NCBI GenBank assembly: GCA_034440635.1 | Contig: JAOTON010002233.1 | Span: forward strand, 145,379 to 209,378 | Length of the DNA stretch: 64,000 bases | Direction: 5' to 3' | Source: Lepas anatifera | Taxonomy: Eukaryota > Arthropoda > Thecostraca > Lepadidae | Part shown: positions 22,121 to 35,066 of the stretch, piece by piece | Layout of the letters: each line of letters starts with the position of its first letter | Numbering within the stretch: the first letter of the stretch is position 1 | Made by a program: the position numbers and the translations under genes | Notes under the pieces: generated by a model | Told to the model about the DNA's origin: nothing | The model's database searches: none | Seen by the model: the letters and a program-made list of their open reading frames with translations, nothing else

Positions 22121-25100
22121 GATGGCCACAGCCAGGCTGGTGACAGTCACTAATTAGTCGGAGGATTCCGCCCACAAAGTTGCAGACCGCGCTACGGTGG
22201 GGCTTTCAGATAATTGACACATATATCAACTGGAGAGCACGAGCACGTGCCGGCTACATGTCCTCTCAATTACTGGGACATATTGGCTACTTTTTTCTCG
22301 AATTCTCCAGCAGGAGATTTACTTCTAAGATGGCAACATTTCGCCTAGCTGAAGAACAATAGAAATAAATCAACGGGATAAAAGGCGCTGTGCTAGGATT
22401 TTCATACTTAAGTCGCCATTTCTCAGACTCCGTAATAAACAAGATTAAAAAGGGAGGCGAGGGGAATAATATGACATAATTCTACTCCAGAGAATGGTGC
22501 AGCAAAGACTCAACACTAAGTAGGACATAGTCTCTTCTATAGATGTGCGCAGCAGTTCAACACAATCACAAACAATATTATTTTCGAAGCCTCAAGGTGA
22601 AAATACACTGGAGCAGAACTTCCGAAGACATCCGAAATATATAAAATTTTGTTTCCGATCAATCGAGCAGACTCACTATCAAGAAAAATACGAGTTGAAC
22701 CTACGCGGGCCCGTATTTGACAAAGGAATGCGTTTTTATCACTGGTATCATTACGACGAAGGTTTGAGAACCGAACCAGCAGAAAAAAACTTATCTAAAC
22801 CTGATCAAAATACATCAGTGACGATTAATACTTCAGGATACGGGAAAAACGTCTCCACGCACTGCTTTAAGCAATAGACGGAAGATCTCGGGTGGCAAGC
22901 TACTTAACAAGGAGCAGCCCATATCGGGACGCGATGAAATCATTTGCTGCATGATTCAATGCTATTACTTCCCTTAATCTGGCTGCCTGATGCGATGGTA
23001 TTAGTTCCCTCATTCTTGCTGCCAGATACAACGTTATCACTTTCCTCAATCTATCTCATAGGGACATTGTCGCAAACATTTTTATTAACCGGATCAAAAA
23101 GTTACAAACAGTTTCAGAGGCCGTATTCTCATTGGCGCAAATTCCGCTTCTAAATGCCTGAAAATCTATATTTATAGATGACTTTAACGTAGATTACATT
23201 GTCGATTAAATTACTTCACCAGGGTCAGAGGGATTCTGTTTGCCAAAATCTGGTCTCTTTATTTAACTCTTTGTGCTTCAATGCTCAGAACTTACAAAAA
23301 TGCCGTGATAAGGAACAGCTAATTTTAAGTCAATGACCTGATATAGAGAAAGGTATTTAATTTCCAACTCTTCAACAAGTCAAATACTATAACGCCATAC
23401 AAGCGAAGTGACGTCACGTCGAGAGTCGTCTGGGATACTTCACCTCCATCGGTTCAGGCCACCCATCAGCGCAGCATCAACAGCAGACGACCCAGCATAT
23501 CAGTGGCGGCGGAGGGGGCGACGAAGACATACAAACAATCAAGTGGCCACCACTCCCAATAGAACAGGTTAATACTGCGAAAGCTAACTGGATTAATTTC
23601 AGGAAAATGTGATGTGCACGTTTGAATAACAAACAAGGATGGTGGTTGTATAGCCGTCCCAAAAATCGTTATAAATGCGGTGGAGCAAAGCATTCCTCAT
23701 AAAGACAAGCCTACAACAGGGTATTTTTTAAGGAAAAGTCGGTGGGGGCATTTCTTGTGCTGGCCATTATAGCGTCTTCAAGGGGTCAAGACCCCGTTTT
23801 GAGGGTTTTAATACAACTTAGACGCGTTAGTGTTAAAAATGTTTCTCAGTTTTTTAGTTATTGCAAGTTTAGAGATTAAAGGTGTTGCCCAGGCCAGCCA
23901 GGTTTTATTTTTCAGCGGAGAAGGACAGACCGAGTTAGAAAAAGGGGTCAAAGAGGGGCAAAATTTTATTTCCACTAAAATAGCCAAATAAAAACCATAA
24001 AAGCCAGATTTGAAGCTAAAACGACCCCTAGCGGTAGTCATAAAACCACACTTGTATCACTGTTTAAAAATAATCGTTGACAGTTTGATATTGACCTGAC
24101 GTAATATTTTCAGCACACTACCCATCTAATAGGAAGTCAGGGGTGCCCTTCCAAACCCGCGAGGCATTCGAATGATTTATCCACATCAATCATCATCATC
24201 AATCACCCCCTCTTTTTACCAATAATTTCCCGATCTCAGTCAAAATGTGAGTGAACCGGAAATTTGTATAACCAGCCGCTGCGGAAGGCAACGAGGAGCC
24301 CAAATTCGAAAAGTTTTTGGTACTAACGTGGAAAGTTTGCTGTCAGCATCAGGTTGAAGTTTGGCTGGCCCTCACTTTTTGCCGGTGGCGACGCTTATGT
24401 ATACTACCACCACAATAATAAATTAAAGGCTAATCACTTCATACCGCCACACCAACAACCAGTCTTACGCACTTTGACTACACCGTGTCCCGTCTAATCC
24501 ACGAAACGAGCTCTTAGCGCTGACAACTGACTGAGTGTGAAATGTGAGCATCATGCAATGTCACGGTACTGGCTGGGATGTGGGCTTCCGGTCGGATAGA
24601 ACGGATGTTTGATTGGTTGTAGGCCAGCGTTCTTCTCCAGCGTTGTGATTAGTTGATGCTGAGGCTGTTTTGCCGGGATTTCCCGTAACTACGCGCTTTG
24701 TTTCGTCTTCACACGATGGAGTAGACAGTCAGGGGGAAATTTTTAACACAATTTTTGTAGATTGCCAAGTTGGGACCAGAAATAGAGCAAAGTTATAATT
24801 ATCGGGTGGTGTTCTGTCTTATTTTCGTTAGGCGAGTCTGCATTTGGTCAGTTTTAAGTCATCTGTGTATTTCACTGGGGGCCAATTTCCGGGCACTGGG
24901 GAATTTCGGCCGACTGGGGGGGCAAATAGCCCCCAGTTCACATGTTAAAAATGGCCTGGCCTACAAATATAACTTTTGAAAAAGGACAAGCGGGTACCAA
25001 GGCCATGGGAGGAAGGAAACGTACCGTCGACAGATTTATAAGAGTATATATATATATATATATATATATATAACTTATCATTATTGCTAGAATACAAACG

Positions 25101-27264
25101 TCCCGAGGCTGTAGTGAGACGTACTACCGAAGAGTTTCCTTCTGCCTTGCCCCAGGGCAATGCTACTCCAACAGGATACCCCTCCCAAGGGGTACCATTC
25201 TCAAGCCGCCTGCAGCAGCATCACACGGCCATCACCAGCCGCCTGTCATCCACGTGACACTGCGAGTGATGAGAGCAGAGAGCGGATGCTTTCGATGGAA
25301 AAGAATGTGGATCTTTGTCTCAAAGCCACGCGACAAGTCCTCAAATCCTCATGGGCACCCAGAAAACACACAAGAGCGTAGCTTATAAATGTGGCAGAGC
25401 CGAGTTGCAGGCGAATATGACAGGCAAAATGGGACGCGGTTTCACTGAGCTAAATTCGACAACAGACAACCACCTGGCATCCCAGACGCCAAGGTGGTCT
25501 CCTGAAATGGTTGCAGTGATACAATGAAGATCTACCACTGCTGCAAATGGAAACTGTAACAAGCTGGGTGTCTTTCCTGAAGACTGAGACCCATAGTATA
25601 CGTTTCGAGAAAGGGGACCATCTAACTCCAGAGCTTAGGGCGCTAAAATCGCTTGTGTCTGGTCACCTGAGTGGAAAAAGCACCAACCTAAGGTGGTTGC
25701 GAGAAAAAGGGCTGGGGAAATGCTGAGCTCACAGGCTGTCAAGGATAACAATCATCCAGGATAACAGTCCTGGAAACTGGCCATCTCTCCTTGAAGGGAA
25801 GTCTTCCTCACTAAGTTCGGCGAACAGCTGTACCACTAGAAACAGGGGAGGATAAAAGCGTTAGGCTGACGCAACCTTTCAGCGGATTTTCTGAGAAGAA
25901 TGATGTCCGAGTTAGCAAGTAGAATGAAGACGAAGCTTATAGATTTCATTACCAGCCAGCCGTGTGCAGGACTCGTCGCTGACAATGTCACGATCGCTGG
26001 ACGCACAGTAGACACCTCGGCAGTCGTTGCACTTGTTCCTAAAGCCCCTAAAAACAGTGTGGTGTTATCTTGTGCTGGCCGCAACCGCGGTTGACAATCA
26101 CACAAGGGATCGGATAACCAGAGAGCCAGCGGGCACCTTAAGGGATGTGGGTAACAGTGAGCTCGATGGCACTGTAAGGATATTCGTAGTACTTTCACAA
26201 GGATAGTGTATGGTTTGATGTTGAATCGAACAACGATCCAGTGAAGGCACGGTGGGGTGCATGCAATTTTTTTGCAGCTCTGCTCCCTTCTGTTGTGCGT
26301 GAGCAGCGACGTGGCGACAATATTCCTGGGCCGGGGCCGTTGACCATCCTCAGAAATAAAAAGAAAACAAAATAAGCTAAAAAGTACTTCATGCTTTTCG
26401 CAGTATTTCGATCACGAAAGGGCACCTCACAACGCCTAACCCCCGCCGAGCCCAGCTCCGTAACTTTCCCTGAGCCTCAGGTGAGATGGACTCTAGAGTG
26501 GGGCGATACGAGTTGCCGCACACACAGGCACAGGAATGTCAGGATGTATTAGAGTCCTCCTCGGGGAGAGGAAGAGGCATAGCGGGATTGAGAGGCATGT
26601 GCGGGATTGAATCGCCTTGTGATATCTGATATGTATGAATTGAGAAATCTACCTTGTGGAAGTAGCACCGATAGTGTTCGAGATTTTTGCACATGTTGAG
26701 GCCAAAAATTGTTTTATATCCAGATAGATGATTTCCTTGGGCAATAAATGCAATATTACTAAGAGAGATAATTAAATTAGACTGATCCAGCGAAATTGAA
26801 GAAGAAAAGATGCCCAATGGCGCCCAATGCCATATATGCATGCACTGTTCGACACAGCTAATGGTGAGCTAATGCTGAAAATGTGGCCGCCCCAAGGCCC
26901 TTGATAATGCATAGATCAACTTCTCCACAAAGTTAACGAAGCAGTATGTTTTTAACACCAGAAAGGCAATTTTGTTCGCCATTTTACCTGAATAGCCTTG
27001 CATAGCCTTGACTGCAAGGGTCTGTTCACATATAACCGAACCAGCCGACTAAATTTACAAAAGCAGGTGAGGAGATTGGAGACAGAAGACCATTGGCAGC
27101 TTTTTTTGGGCAGATACTGCTAACTACGAATTGGCTCTCATTGCCGCCTTTTAGGGATGGGATGTGCGTAGAACTGCTTAGTAGGCTAGATCCCATATAA
27201 ATGTTATGTGTCCCGTTTGTTATCTACTTCTCAGTCGTTCATTAAATTAATTTTAATTCCCCAG
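22121..27264. other. No gene recognised; simple repeats and weak LINE traces
   Basis: A possible LINE endonuclease scrap (FIDDFNVDY, ~23175-23200 on +) is too short to trust. A (TA)n tract lies at 25046-25072. Any upstream exon of the Harbinger-like gene should be in this stretch, because the exon beginning at 27265 seems to start inside a conserved FRMSR-type motif. I could not find it. Confidence 0.4.
25046..25072. repeat. (TA)n microsatellite
   Basis: About 13 uninterrupted TA dinucleotides. Confidence 0.95.
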
Positions 27265-27473
27265 ATGTCACGAGCTACCTTCGGCCGCGTCGTAGAGCTC
27301 GTGGCCGACGACCTAGCGCCTCAGCCGAAGTCGTTTACGCCTCCTGTGCCAGTGCAAACGAGAGTGGCCATCGCTTTGTGGACGCTGACGATGACCTCCG
27401 AGATGCGCTCGGTTGGAGCCATCTTCGGGGTCGGAACGTCAACGGTCCACAAGTTCTTCCGGTCATTCGTGAG
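27265..27473 (+). CDS. HARBI1-like exon 1 (helix-turn-helix region)
   Basis: The exon follows a pyrimidine-rich TTTTAATTCCCCAG acceptor (or starts at the ATG directly after it). It encodes about 70 residues, including VAIALWTLTMTSEMRSVGAIFGVGTSTVHKFFRSFV. This is the helix-turn-helix that precedes the nuclease domain in Harbinger transposases. It ends in phase 2 before donor GTAATA. Confidence 0.78.
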
Positions 27474-27522
27474 GTAATAGTGAATACATAATACTGTCCT
27501 GAAATAATAAGGCAGGCTAGTG

Positions 27523-28158
<636 letters not shown>

Positions 28159-28189
28159 GCAATAAATAAATATTTACATCGTTCGTCAG

Positions 28190-28417
28190 GTCCGTGCTCG
28201 GCAAAGCCCTGCAAGAAAACATTCGCCTGCCCACGGACGAAGAGGCTATGGCCTCCGCAGAGCGCACTCGGTGCCGCGCTGGTGTGCCTGCCATCTGGGC
28301 GGCCATTGACGGCACGCACATCCCTATTCGCCCACCCCGTGGTCGGCGCCGTGACTATGAAAACAGGAAGGGATGGACAAGCGTCGTCGCCCAAGGCGTG
28401 GTGGATGATCGCGGCCG
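28190..28417 (+). CDS. HARBI1-like exon 2 (first catalytic Asp)
   Basis: The acceptor is ATCGTTCGTCAG (ends 28189). Base G completes Arg, and the frame continues SVLGKALQENIRLPTDEEAM. AAIDGTHIPI carries the first catalytic Asp. RRRDYENRKGWTS followed by VAQGVVDDRG is the standard strand leading to the next exon. Donor GTGAGA at 28418, phase 2. Confidence 0.82.
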
Positions 28418-29490
28418 GTGAGAATCCACTTGGAATTTATCTGGGAATTTATTTGTTTCCTTTTCACCTGCTGGGTCACTTAGAATTTTGAGTACTTTTT
28501 TTAGAGTATTTTCAGGTATCTTTTAATTTCAATAAGCACCCTATGTAAGAAGATGAACAACCTTTGATTTGGGGGTATGAAGTACACTGGTGATGAAACA
28601 GGTCCTGCCTTAACCCGAACATGCATTTTAATGAAATATCAGCATGTTCCCAATCAAGTGTTTTCTGCACAAAGTTTTGAAAACACGCAGTGGTGGTGGA
28701 AGGATTGTGCATTGTCTGTACCCCAGCTGCGAATTAATGTGATGACCTTAATGCCACTCAACTGTTATGCAACGTTCCTTACACTGCTAGAATTATTGAT
28801 AAACATATAAATTTATCACTATGATTTGTAAATATAGCGTTAAAGCTTTTCAAGGCTTACGCGCACGACCTCCCTTGGTCATGCGTCAGAGGGGAAGAGG
28901 AGTTGTTTGGCTTGAGCTAGGACAAGGCGTATAAATACTGCATCTAGGTGAGCTCGAACCATCGACACTGCACATATATTTACGCAGCCGCACATCCACA
29001 ATGTCATGGGCCGAGCCGAGGGCACGTTAACCAAATAACCCACCCCTCCCCAATGATGCATACAAACTTGTATTGGAACGCAGTATAGATATATCGCAAT
29101 CTATAAATGAAAAGAGTATAGAGTGGAACCACCTGTGTGAACTGTCCCTAAATGTGAACCGCAAGGCTGTTAGGCATACTGGGGTAGGGGCTCGCCCGAC
29201 ATTTGCATTTTCAGGAAGTAGAAATCAAGCCAAGAGTTCGACTGGTATTCAAGTTAAATTCTTTCTCACCTATCTCTCCCGGAACATTCATATGTCACAG
29301 AATTATCACCAACAATTCACTGGATTTAATTGCCTCATACCTTGCGATCAATACACAAAGTTGGTCATTTCGGAGTGGTTGAAAATACAATTCTTTTGCT
29401 TTCTGTTGTATACATGGTTTCCCGCAGCGGTTTTCCGTATACCGTCGGCCACCATAGTTACATACGCCTTTCCTGTCTTCACCAGCTTAG
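28418..29490. other. HARBI1-like intron 2
   Basis: No gene or repeat is recognisable in this stretch. It is bounded by GTGAGA and CTTAG. Short open frames on both strands have no family features. Confidence 0.5.
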
Positions 29491-29588
29491 TCTCCTTCAC
29501 CTGAAAGAATGCTGGATCCAACCACGACGCACACGTGCTGCGTGGCTCCCGCTTCATGGAGCTGGCCGAAACTGGACGACTTCCGCAG
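29491..29588 (+). pseudogene. HARBI1-like exon 3 with frame-breaking deletion
   Basis: The acceptor is ACCAGCTTAG (ends 29490) and the donor CCGCAG|GTGAGC (29589). The exon encodes GSNHDAHVLRGSRFMELAETGRLPQ in the frame that joins exon 4 in phase 0. The frame entering from exon 2 (phase 2) does not reach it. The family spacing predicts a Trp-Pro-Gly here, and only one TGG remains before ATCC, so a slip between two TGG triplets removing five bases is a simple explanation. An assembly error is the alternative. Confidence 0.65.
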
Positions 29589-29828
29589 GTGAGCAGTAGT
29601 ACTGGTTCAAAAGGTATTTTTGGAGTTTTCATTTAATTTACATTTTGCCTTGATGGATATATCTTCGCCTCTGTCTTCATCTCTGGACTGGCCTGAATTG
29701 AACGGTACAGAAATTTAAAGAGAATTTCCCGCGTATAATTATAAAATAGGTTTTTAACTGAGATAACAGTTTTGAAGAGTATCAGGGCAGAGCTTGTAAT
29801 TCGTGCACGTATTACGTACAAAATACAC

Positions 29829-29859
29829 GTGGCGCCACCTATCTGCCGGTAGATGGCGC
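29829..29859. promoter_or_regulatory. Inverted pair of CTCF-like cores
   Basis: GTGGCGCCACCT at 29829-29840 (AGGTGGCGCCAC on minus) is followed by TAGATGGCGC at 29850-29859. Both match the insect CTCF core AGRTGGCGC. Binding is inference. Confidence 0.35.
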
Positions 29860-29905
29860 ACAGTTGACGAGTTTGTGCTGTACACTAGGTGGGGTCGCAG
29901 CATGG

Positions 29906-32900
29906 TAGGGTAAGATGGGTAAACCACGCCCGGTTGGGTAATACCGCCCAGTGCTATCCTGGGAATATGGCTGGCGACAGACGATCAGCTGATTGCCCTT
30001 TCCGGTGGTGGCCAGGTGTACGTTGGAGAGAGGGTAAGAGCTCCGTAGTTTTCTGTCCTTTTTCTATGGTAGGCGTTGATAGCAGCCGGGTTGTATTGAA
30101 ATAATTTGTATGATACTTTATTTTACCGTAATTTTGGACTGAACCGAGCTAAGAGCCTAGTTTTAATCTTCTAAATTGAAAATACACTGTTCCTCGCAAA
30201 TCCATCGCCACCATATTTGAGACAACGCTTTGGAAGTGGTCTGTTGGTTGCCAAGGCAACGCAGGAACAAGTGGTTGATTGACGCCCGGGTGGGCGCCAT
30301 TGCCCTACTGCCGGGCATCATTGCCCACTGACAGAGTTGTGTGCGACACAAGTGCAGCTCAATATGAATCTTTGGCTCCCTAGCTCATTTGATGTGAATA
30401 AAGAGTGTGTTATTAACCATCATATATATTTCAGACTGTCGCCACTGAATTCACACATTCTTGGTCAGGTTGATTCAGAAAATTTTCCAGATAGAGCCAA
30501 AATCAGGTCTGATGACACTCAGGCTAAAACTTATCTATAAATGTAGAAAAACTTTACCTATAGGTTTTAACAATTATGTGTCTGACTGACAATTATAACG
30601 AAACCCTGGAATTGATCAGGCTAACGATGCACCTCAGTGAAGACGCGAACTTTTGACTCACCCTATAGTTTCATAGAATCAGGTTTTATCCCCTACGGAT
30701 AGTGTGGTCTTTGAGTCGCGCATTACTGACACCAGTATTTTTTAACGTGACATATTAGATTTCTAGATAAAAACATCTGTAACGCATCAATAATTTATAA
30801 CCAAAGAATGTGCACAAATTAAGCAACGCACACATTATTTTTCAGGTAAATTAGCCACAATGAAGATATACGAAAAGAAGACAAATAAGGCATCGGGGAG
30901 TGAGAGAGCTGCAAAATGCTTTAAGAGAGATAAGAAACAGAAAATATCTGCGGAGCGTCTGTAAGAAGTATGGCATACCCGCCGAACGCTTCGGGACCGA
31001 CTTGATCGTCATCCGGCAGAGGCAGCACTTCCTCCACAGCTGGGTCGTAACCCAGTTCTCACCCATGATCTCAAAGATGATTTAGCGGGGCGGATTAAGC
31101 ATCTGGCTTCAACATTCTATGGCATCACCAGAAAAGAAGCTGGCAGAGGTCGCGTTCCAATTTGCAGAACAACAGAGGCTTCCACACAATTTCAACCGGG
31201 CAAATCGGTGCGCAGGGCCTGATTGGGTACGGAGTTTCCTCAAACGACACCCAGACATTTCGATGCGAAAGACGGAAAATGTTAGTTTGGTAATATTAGA
31301 AACAGTAAACAAAGGAAACATTTGCAACTTCTACGCAAACGTCAAGGACCTCTTCAAAAAGAATTGAGTCTACCCACCTCACAGAGTATTTAACGTTGAT
31401 GAGACAGGAGTTCAGCCAGTCGTTGAAGCTGGCAAAGTACTCGCAAAAAGGGATCTATTCGAGTCGGTCGAGTAGCTAGCACGGAGAGAGGAAAAACCAC
31501 AACCGCTGTCTGCTGCATTAGCGCAGCCGGTACAGCTGTTCCGCCAATGCTGATATTCGGTGACAGGAAGAGAATGAAGCCAGCGCTGATCAGGACGCTA
31601 CCAGGGGGCCACCGGAGGAGTGAGTGACAACGGCTGGGTAGATACCGATCTCTTCTCGACCTGGATGGTCCATTTCAGCGATCACGTGGGCCAATCGAAG
31701 GACAGAAGGGTTCTCTTGCTAATGGACAATCATCGGTCTCATATCAGCGTGGAGATAATCTGCAAGGCAAGGAAGTCCGGGGTGGATACAGTAACGATCC
31801 CACCTCACACCTCCCACATATTACAACCATTGGACGTGGCGGTGTTTGCTGGATTCGGCCGCCTGGCGGCGCCAGGTGGGCTACTTCCACGACAGTAATC
31901 CTGGCGCAAGGATCACGGACTTCGAAGTCTCAGGAATCTTCGCCCGTGCATATGATAGCACATTCACGAAGGGAACATCCTGGCAAGAGGGTTCTCTTCT
32001 TGTGGGATCCATCCCTACAATCCCGATAAGATATTGGAGAATGAGGAGCTCTTCGTCCACAACACTATCGTTGAACATGAAGATGAGCCTGCTGATGCTG
32101 TGGACGAGAATAGAAACCCGAAAACCAGTGCAGTAGCTACCGAAGCTAGCACCACATCCAAGATGCCGGCAGGTGAGACAGTTAGTGTTACCACTGCTGG
32201 CGACCAGAAGAGTGGCACTCAGCAATCACTCTGCCAGCAGAAGCTGACAGCGAATGTGACGGTGACTCAGACTCTGAAGATCAGCAAGCGATGGGTTCTG
32301 TGGCCAACGCGATCGATGAGATCCTTCCCATTCCCAAGGTGAAAGCCAAAACCGCCGGACGTTGTCCAAAAAGGCAGAGGTCCATAATCCTGACCAGCTC
32401 TCCGGCAAAGAGTCCGATCATGAGTGGGACCGGCGTCTGCCACTCCGCCACAGCTTCCTCTAGCAAACAGCCAGTAGCAAAAACAGTACAAAATGTACTG
32501 CAACCTAAAAAGCAGAAGCAGCCTAGACAAGATGTTGTGAACCAGAAAAAGACAGCAGCAGAGACGGATGTCTGCATTTCTTTGTGGGGAAGGAGTAGTT
32601 ACGAAGAACGAAATATGGCTACAGTGTGTTATGTGTGCAAAGTGGGGACATGAAGAATGTTCAAGTGGAAGCACTTCGAGGGGCTTTGTCTGTGATTTCT
32701 GCAAGGCCTGTTAGTGCTGAGTGGATTCCCGGAGCTCTGGCTTGGAAACGTGTTCTCAATCTGTCATTTTCTGATGATTTGTATGTGGTTTCATGTCTTA
32801 TCGATAAAACTATCGATATCGAGAAATCTATCAGATTTCAATACAAATTTGGAAAATATTTTATGGCCATTTTCGGGACCGAAACCATTGAAAGTCAAAG

Positions 32901-33212
32901 AAAATATCCTGACAAGTTGTTTACTATACTAAGAAACAAAAATCTCGCGACGGATATCCCCACCGAAACAATTTGTCGGAGAATTTTGAAATGGGCGTCA
33001 TTACCCTACCATGTTTTTCACTTGTTTAAGTGCCTAAGAAAGTTTGGAGCACAACTATAAGAAAATTTATCAGTCAAACCTGATAATTTTTTTCGAAAAC
33101 GAAGAATTATTCGTCCTCTCTTTAAAACAAGTATTTGCAACGTCTTAATGCAACTAATCTAAGAGGTAAACAGAAAAAGGCTTAGGGGTCGCCATTACAC
33201 CACTTTACCCTA
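29906..33212 (+). mobile_element. Pogo/Tigger-like DNA transposon
   Basis: Left end TA-GGGTAAGATGGGTAAACC (29906) and right end ...CACCACTTTACCC-TA (to 33212) form imperfect terminal inverted repeats of about 24 bp. They are flanked by TA target duplications. The element is 3.3 kb and encloses a pogo-type transposase remnant. It lies inside intron 3 of the HARBI1-like gene, in the same orientation. Confidence 0.75.
30860..32690 (+). pseudogene. Pogo-like transposase remnant with C-terminal PHD-like finger
   Basis: In order, across several frames: MKIYEKKTNKAS start (30860); Psq-type HTH (ELQNALREIRNRKYLRSVCKKYG, ~30903-30971); linker NPVLTHDLKDDLAGRIKHL; CENP-B-like HTH (LPHNFNRANRCAGPDWVRSFLKRHPDIS, ~31180-31262); DDE region with FNVDETGVQ (~31391), LLMDNHRSH (~31717) and PPHTSHILQPLDVAVF (~31799). 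A C-terminal zinc finger follows (FLCGEGV...CVMCAKWGHEECSS...CDFCKAC, 32570-32713). At least three frameshifts and internal stops make it a pseudogene. The PHD-like tail is known from several invertebrate pogo lineages. Confidence 0.85.
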
Positions 33213-33689
33213 TATAGGAGCGAGTGGTTGCATTTCTGATTTAGGGTTTCTAGGCCTGGTGTGGTTTTACAAATGACACTTGCGGGTGTTTACTGTATGT
33301 ATATCGGGTGGAAAAAAGAAACTGCCAGTTTGTGTGATCAGTGTCAAAAAGGACAAAAATATAGGTGTTGGCAGTGCTCAGTGCGCGCACAGCTTGACCA
33401 CTGGATCACCGACATACATCAGGTCCGCAGTGGAGGTGTACACTTGTGTACCTCATTTATGCCGGAGGTGGTCTCGGAGGTGGATGATATTTTGAGATGT
33501 AAGAAAATATGTTAATAAAAATTTGATAAAGAAGTGTATACACTTTTCAAGAACCTAAGAAAACATCAATTGGCCAGATCTATATACGAATGTCTAGAAC
33601 TTCACTAACATTTTTTATTCTGGCCATGACATTGAGAGGGAACATTTGACACTTTCGTGCAGTGTACCACTTTAATTTGAATTGTGTAG

Positions 33690-33957
33690 GAGGCAGGTAC
33701 AGTCCCCCGCAATTGAAATTGCCATGACTAGGCTCGACTGGTTTAGGATGGATACCTCTAGCTTTACAAACGGGTTCATAATGTGTATTTTTCAAGTGCT
33801 TTCCAGTGGTCACCATTATTTCTTAATCTGACAGCTGGGTAAGAAAATATTTCACAATTACTGATTTTGCTGCATTCTGACGGGGTAGTCTTCGGCTAAC
33901 TTGCCACCGCCTCTGATAATCCCTGACCCTCTCACCCATACCTGGACCATGTGACCT
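33690..33957 (+). repeat. Left arm of a ~270-bp inverted repeat
   Basis: This stretch is the reverse complement of 41236-41520 with roughly 85 percent identity. Landmarks are GCCATGACTAGGCTCGAC, TTTCTTAATCTGACAGCTGGGTAAGAAAATATT and CATTCTGACGGGG. Similarity ends abruptly at CATGTGACC. The identity of the repeat is unknown. Confidence 0.85.
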
Positions 33958-34430
33958 CACAGCTGAATGGGCAGTTGGCATTGCGCCAGCTCATTCAGCC
34001 CTCCCACAAATCTCGTCGTGTCTGAGGGGCACTCGTATTGCAATTGCTCCCACTGTGTTGCTGTGTGCTGGACATCTGGCGTCCTTGGCCTGGAGCAGTG
34101 CAGTGGCAGAACCACGAGTGACTTTTTGAGGTGGGTTTGAAATCCAATAAGATGGTCACAGGCGGGAAAAACATCAGAATCTCTTTTGTTGCGGGGACTA
34201 AACAAATTTCCCCCTGTAATAGCTTTTCCGTCCTGGATCCGTCCTTGTGCTTAGGTTGCGTAACAGGTTAGCTGTCACTCGGTGCCGGGGCTCTCATCAC
34301 CTGTTCGTTTATTTAGAGAGGAAGCTGGTAAAATAGCTGAACCAGTGGTATAACTTTGTTTGCCGGTTCCAGTACAAACATATTTTATATTTTTAGATAA
34401 GCGTCAGAAGAGGGGGCAGTGGGAGCCATA

Positions 34431-34690
34431 GGCGGATCCAGGGGGAAAAGGATGCAGGTCCCCCATCGACCCTCGGCACCCCTAAAATGATCACAGCACT
34501 CCTCTGAAGGGACGATGGCGCCCCTGAACTGTCACTTCCCACCCCTCCCCCAGGTTGCAAAAATCGGCGCCCCGCCAGAGGACTTGGCACCACGTGAAAT
34601 GTTTTGCCGGCCAAAAGTGGCAGCAGCTTGGTGCGGATGGCGTACCACCCCCGGCAAGGTGACCCCCATCAGCGATCCTGGATCGGCCTA
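34431..34690. mobile_element. Small hAT-like MITE
   Basis: TAGGCGGATCCAGG at 34431 and CCTGGATCGGCCTA ending at 34690 are inverted repeats with one mismatch. They resemble the widespread hAT-type end CAGGGGCGGATCCAG. The element is about 260 bp, GC-rich and non-coding. I could not confirm an 8-bp target duplication. Confidence 0.5.
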
Positions 34691-35066
34691 GGGTGGTTTC
34701 AGGCCCCCAATTTTCATTTAACATCCCGATTTAAGAAACATTGAGAAAAAATCGGACATTGTGTGGGCAGTATTTTACAAATGTCACAGGGAGCCTGAAC
34801 CTGACGAGGTTTTGTTTTTAGAAGGGACATTATCTTGTCTACAGGAGGTTTGAAGATTCACTGGCTCCATCACTGTTTCGTCGGTGGCGACGATTATGTA
34901 TTATCGTTTTTTTCAAGATAAATGGGCTTAATCCCGTCTACACAAATTTTCAACATTTCCAGCCCGATAAACTTTGAAGAGTCTATTTCTCGGGTGCAGC
35001 AAAAGCCTGCCCCTGCTTGACCCAAATCACACAGCCGTCTCCTCTCAACCAACGACAGTCATTGCT

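Noticed and set aside
22545..22877. 110-codon plus-strand frame
   Set aside because: No recognisable features and AT-rich chance composition.
23160..23215. FIDDFNVDY, possible LINE endonuclease
   Set aside because: A single short motif with no supporting neighbours in any frame.
33261..33515. 84-codon frame with several Cys residues just outside the pogo element
   Set aside because: The Cys spacing does not form a clear zinc finger, and the frame lacks a partner or promoter.
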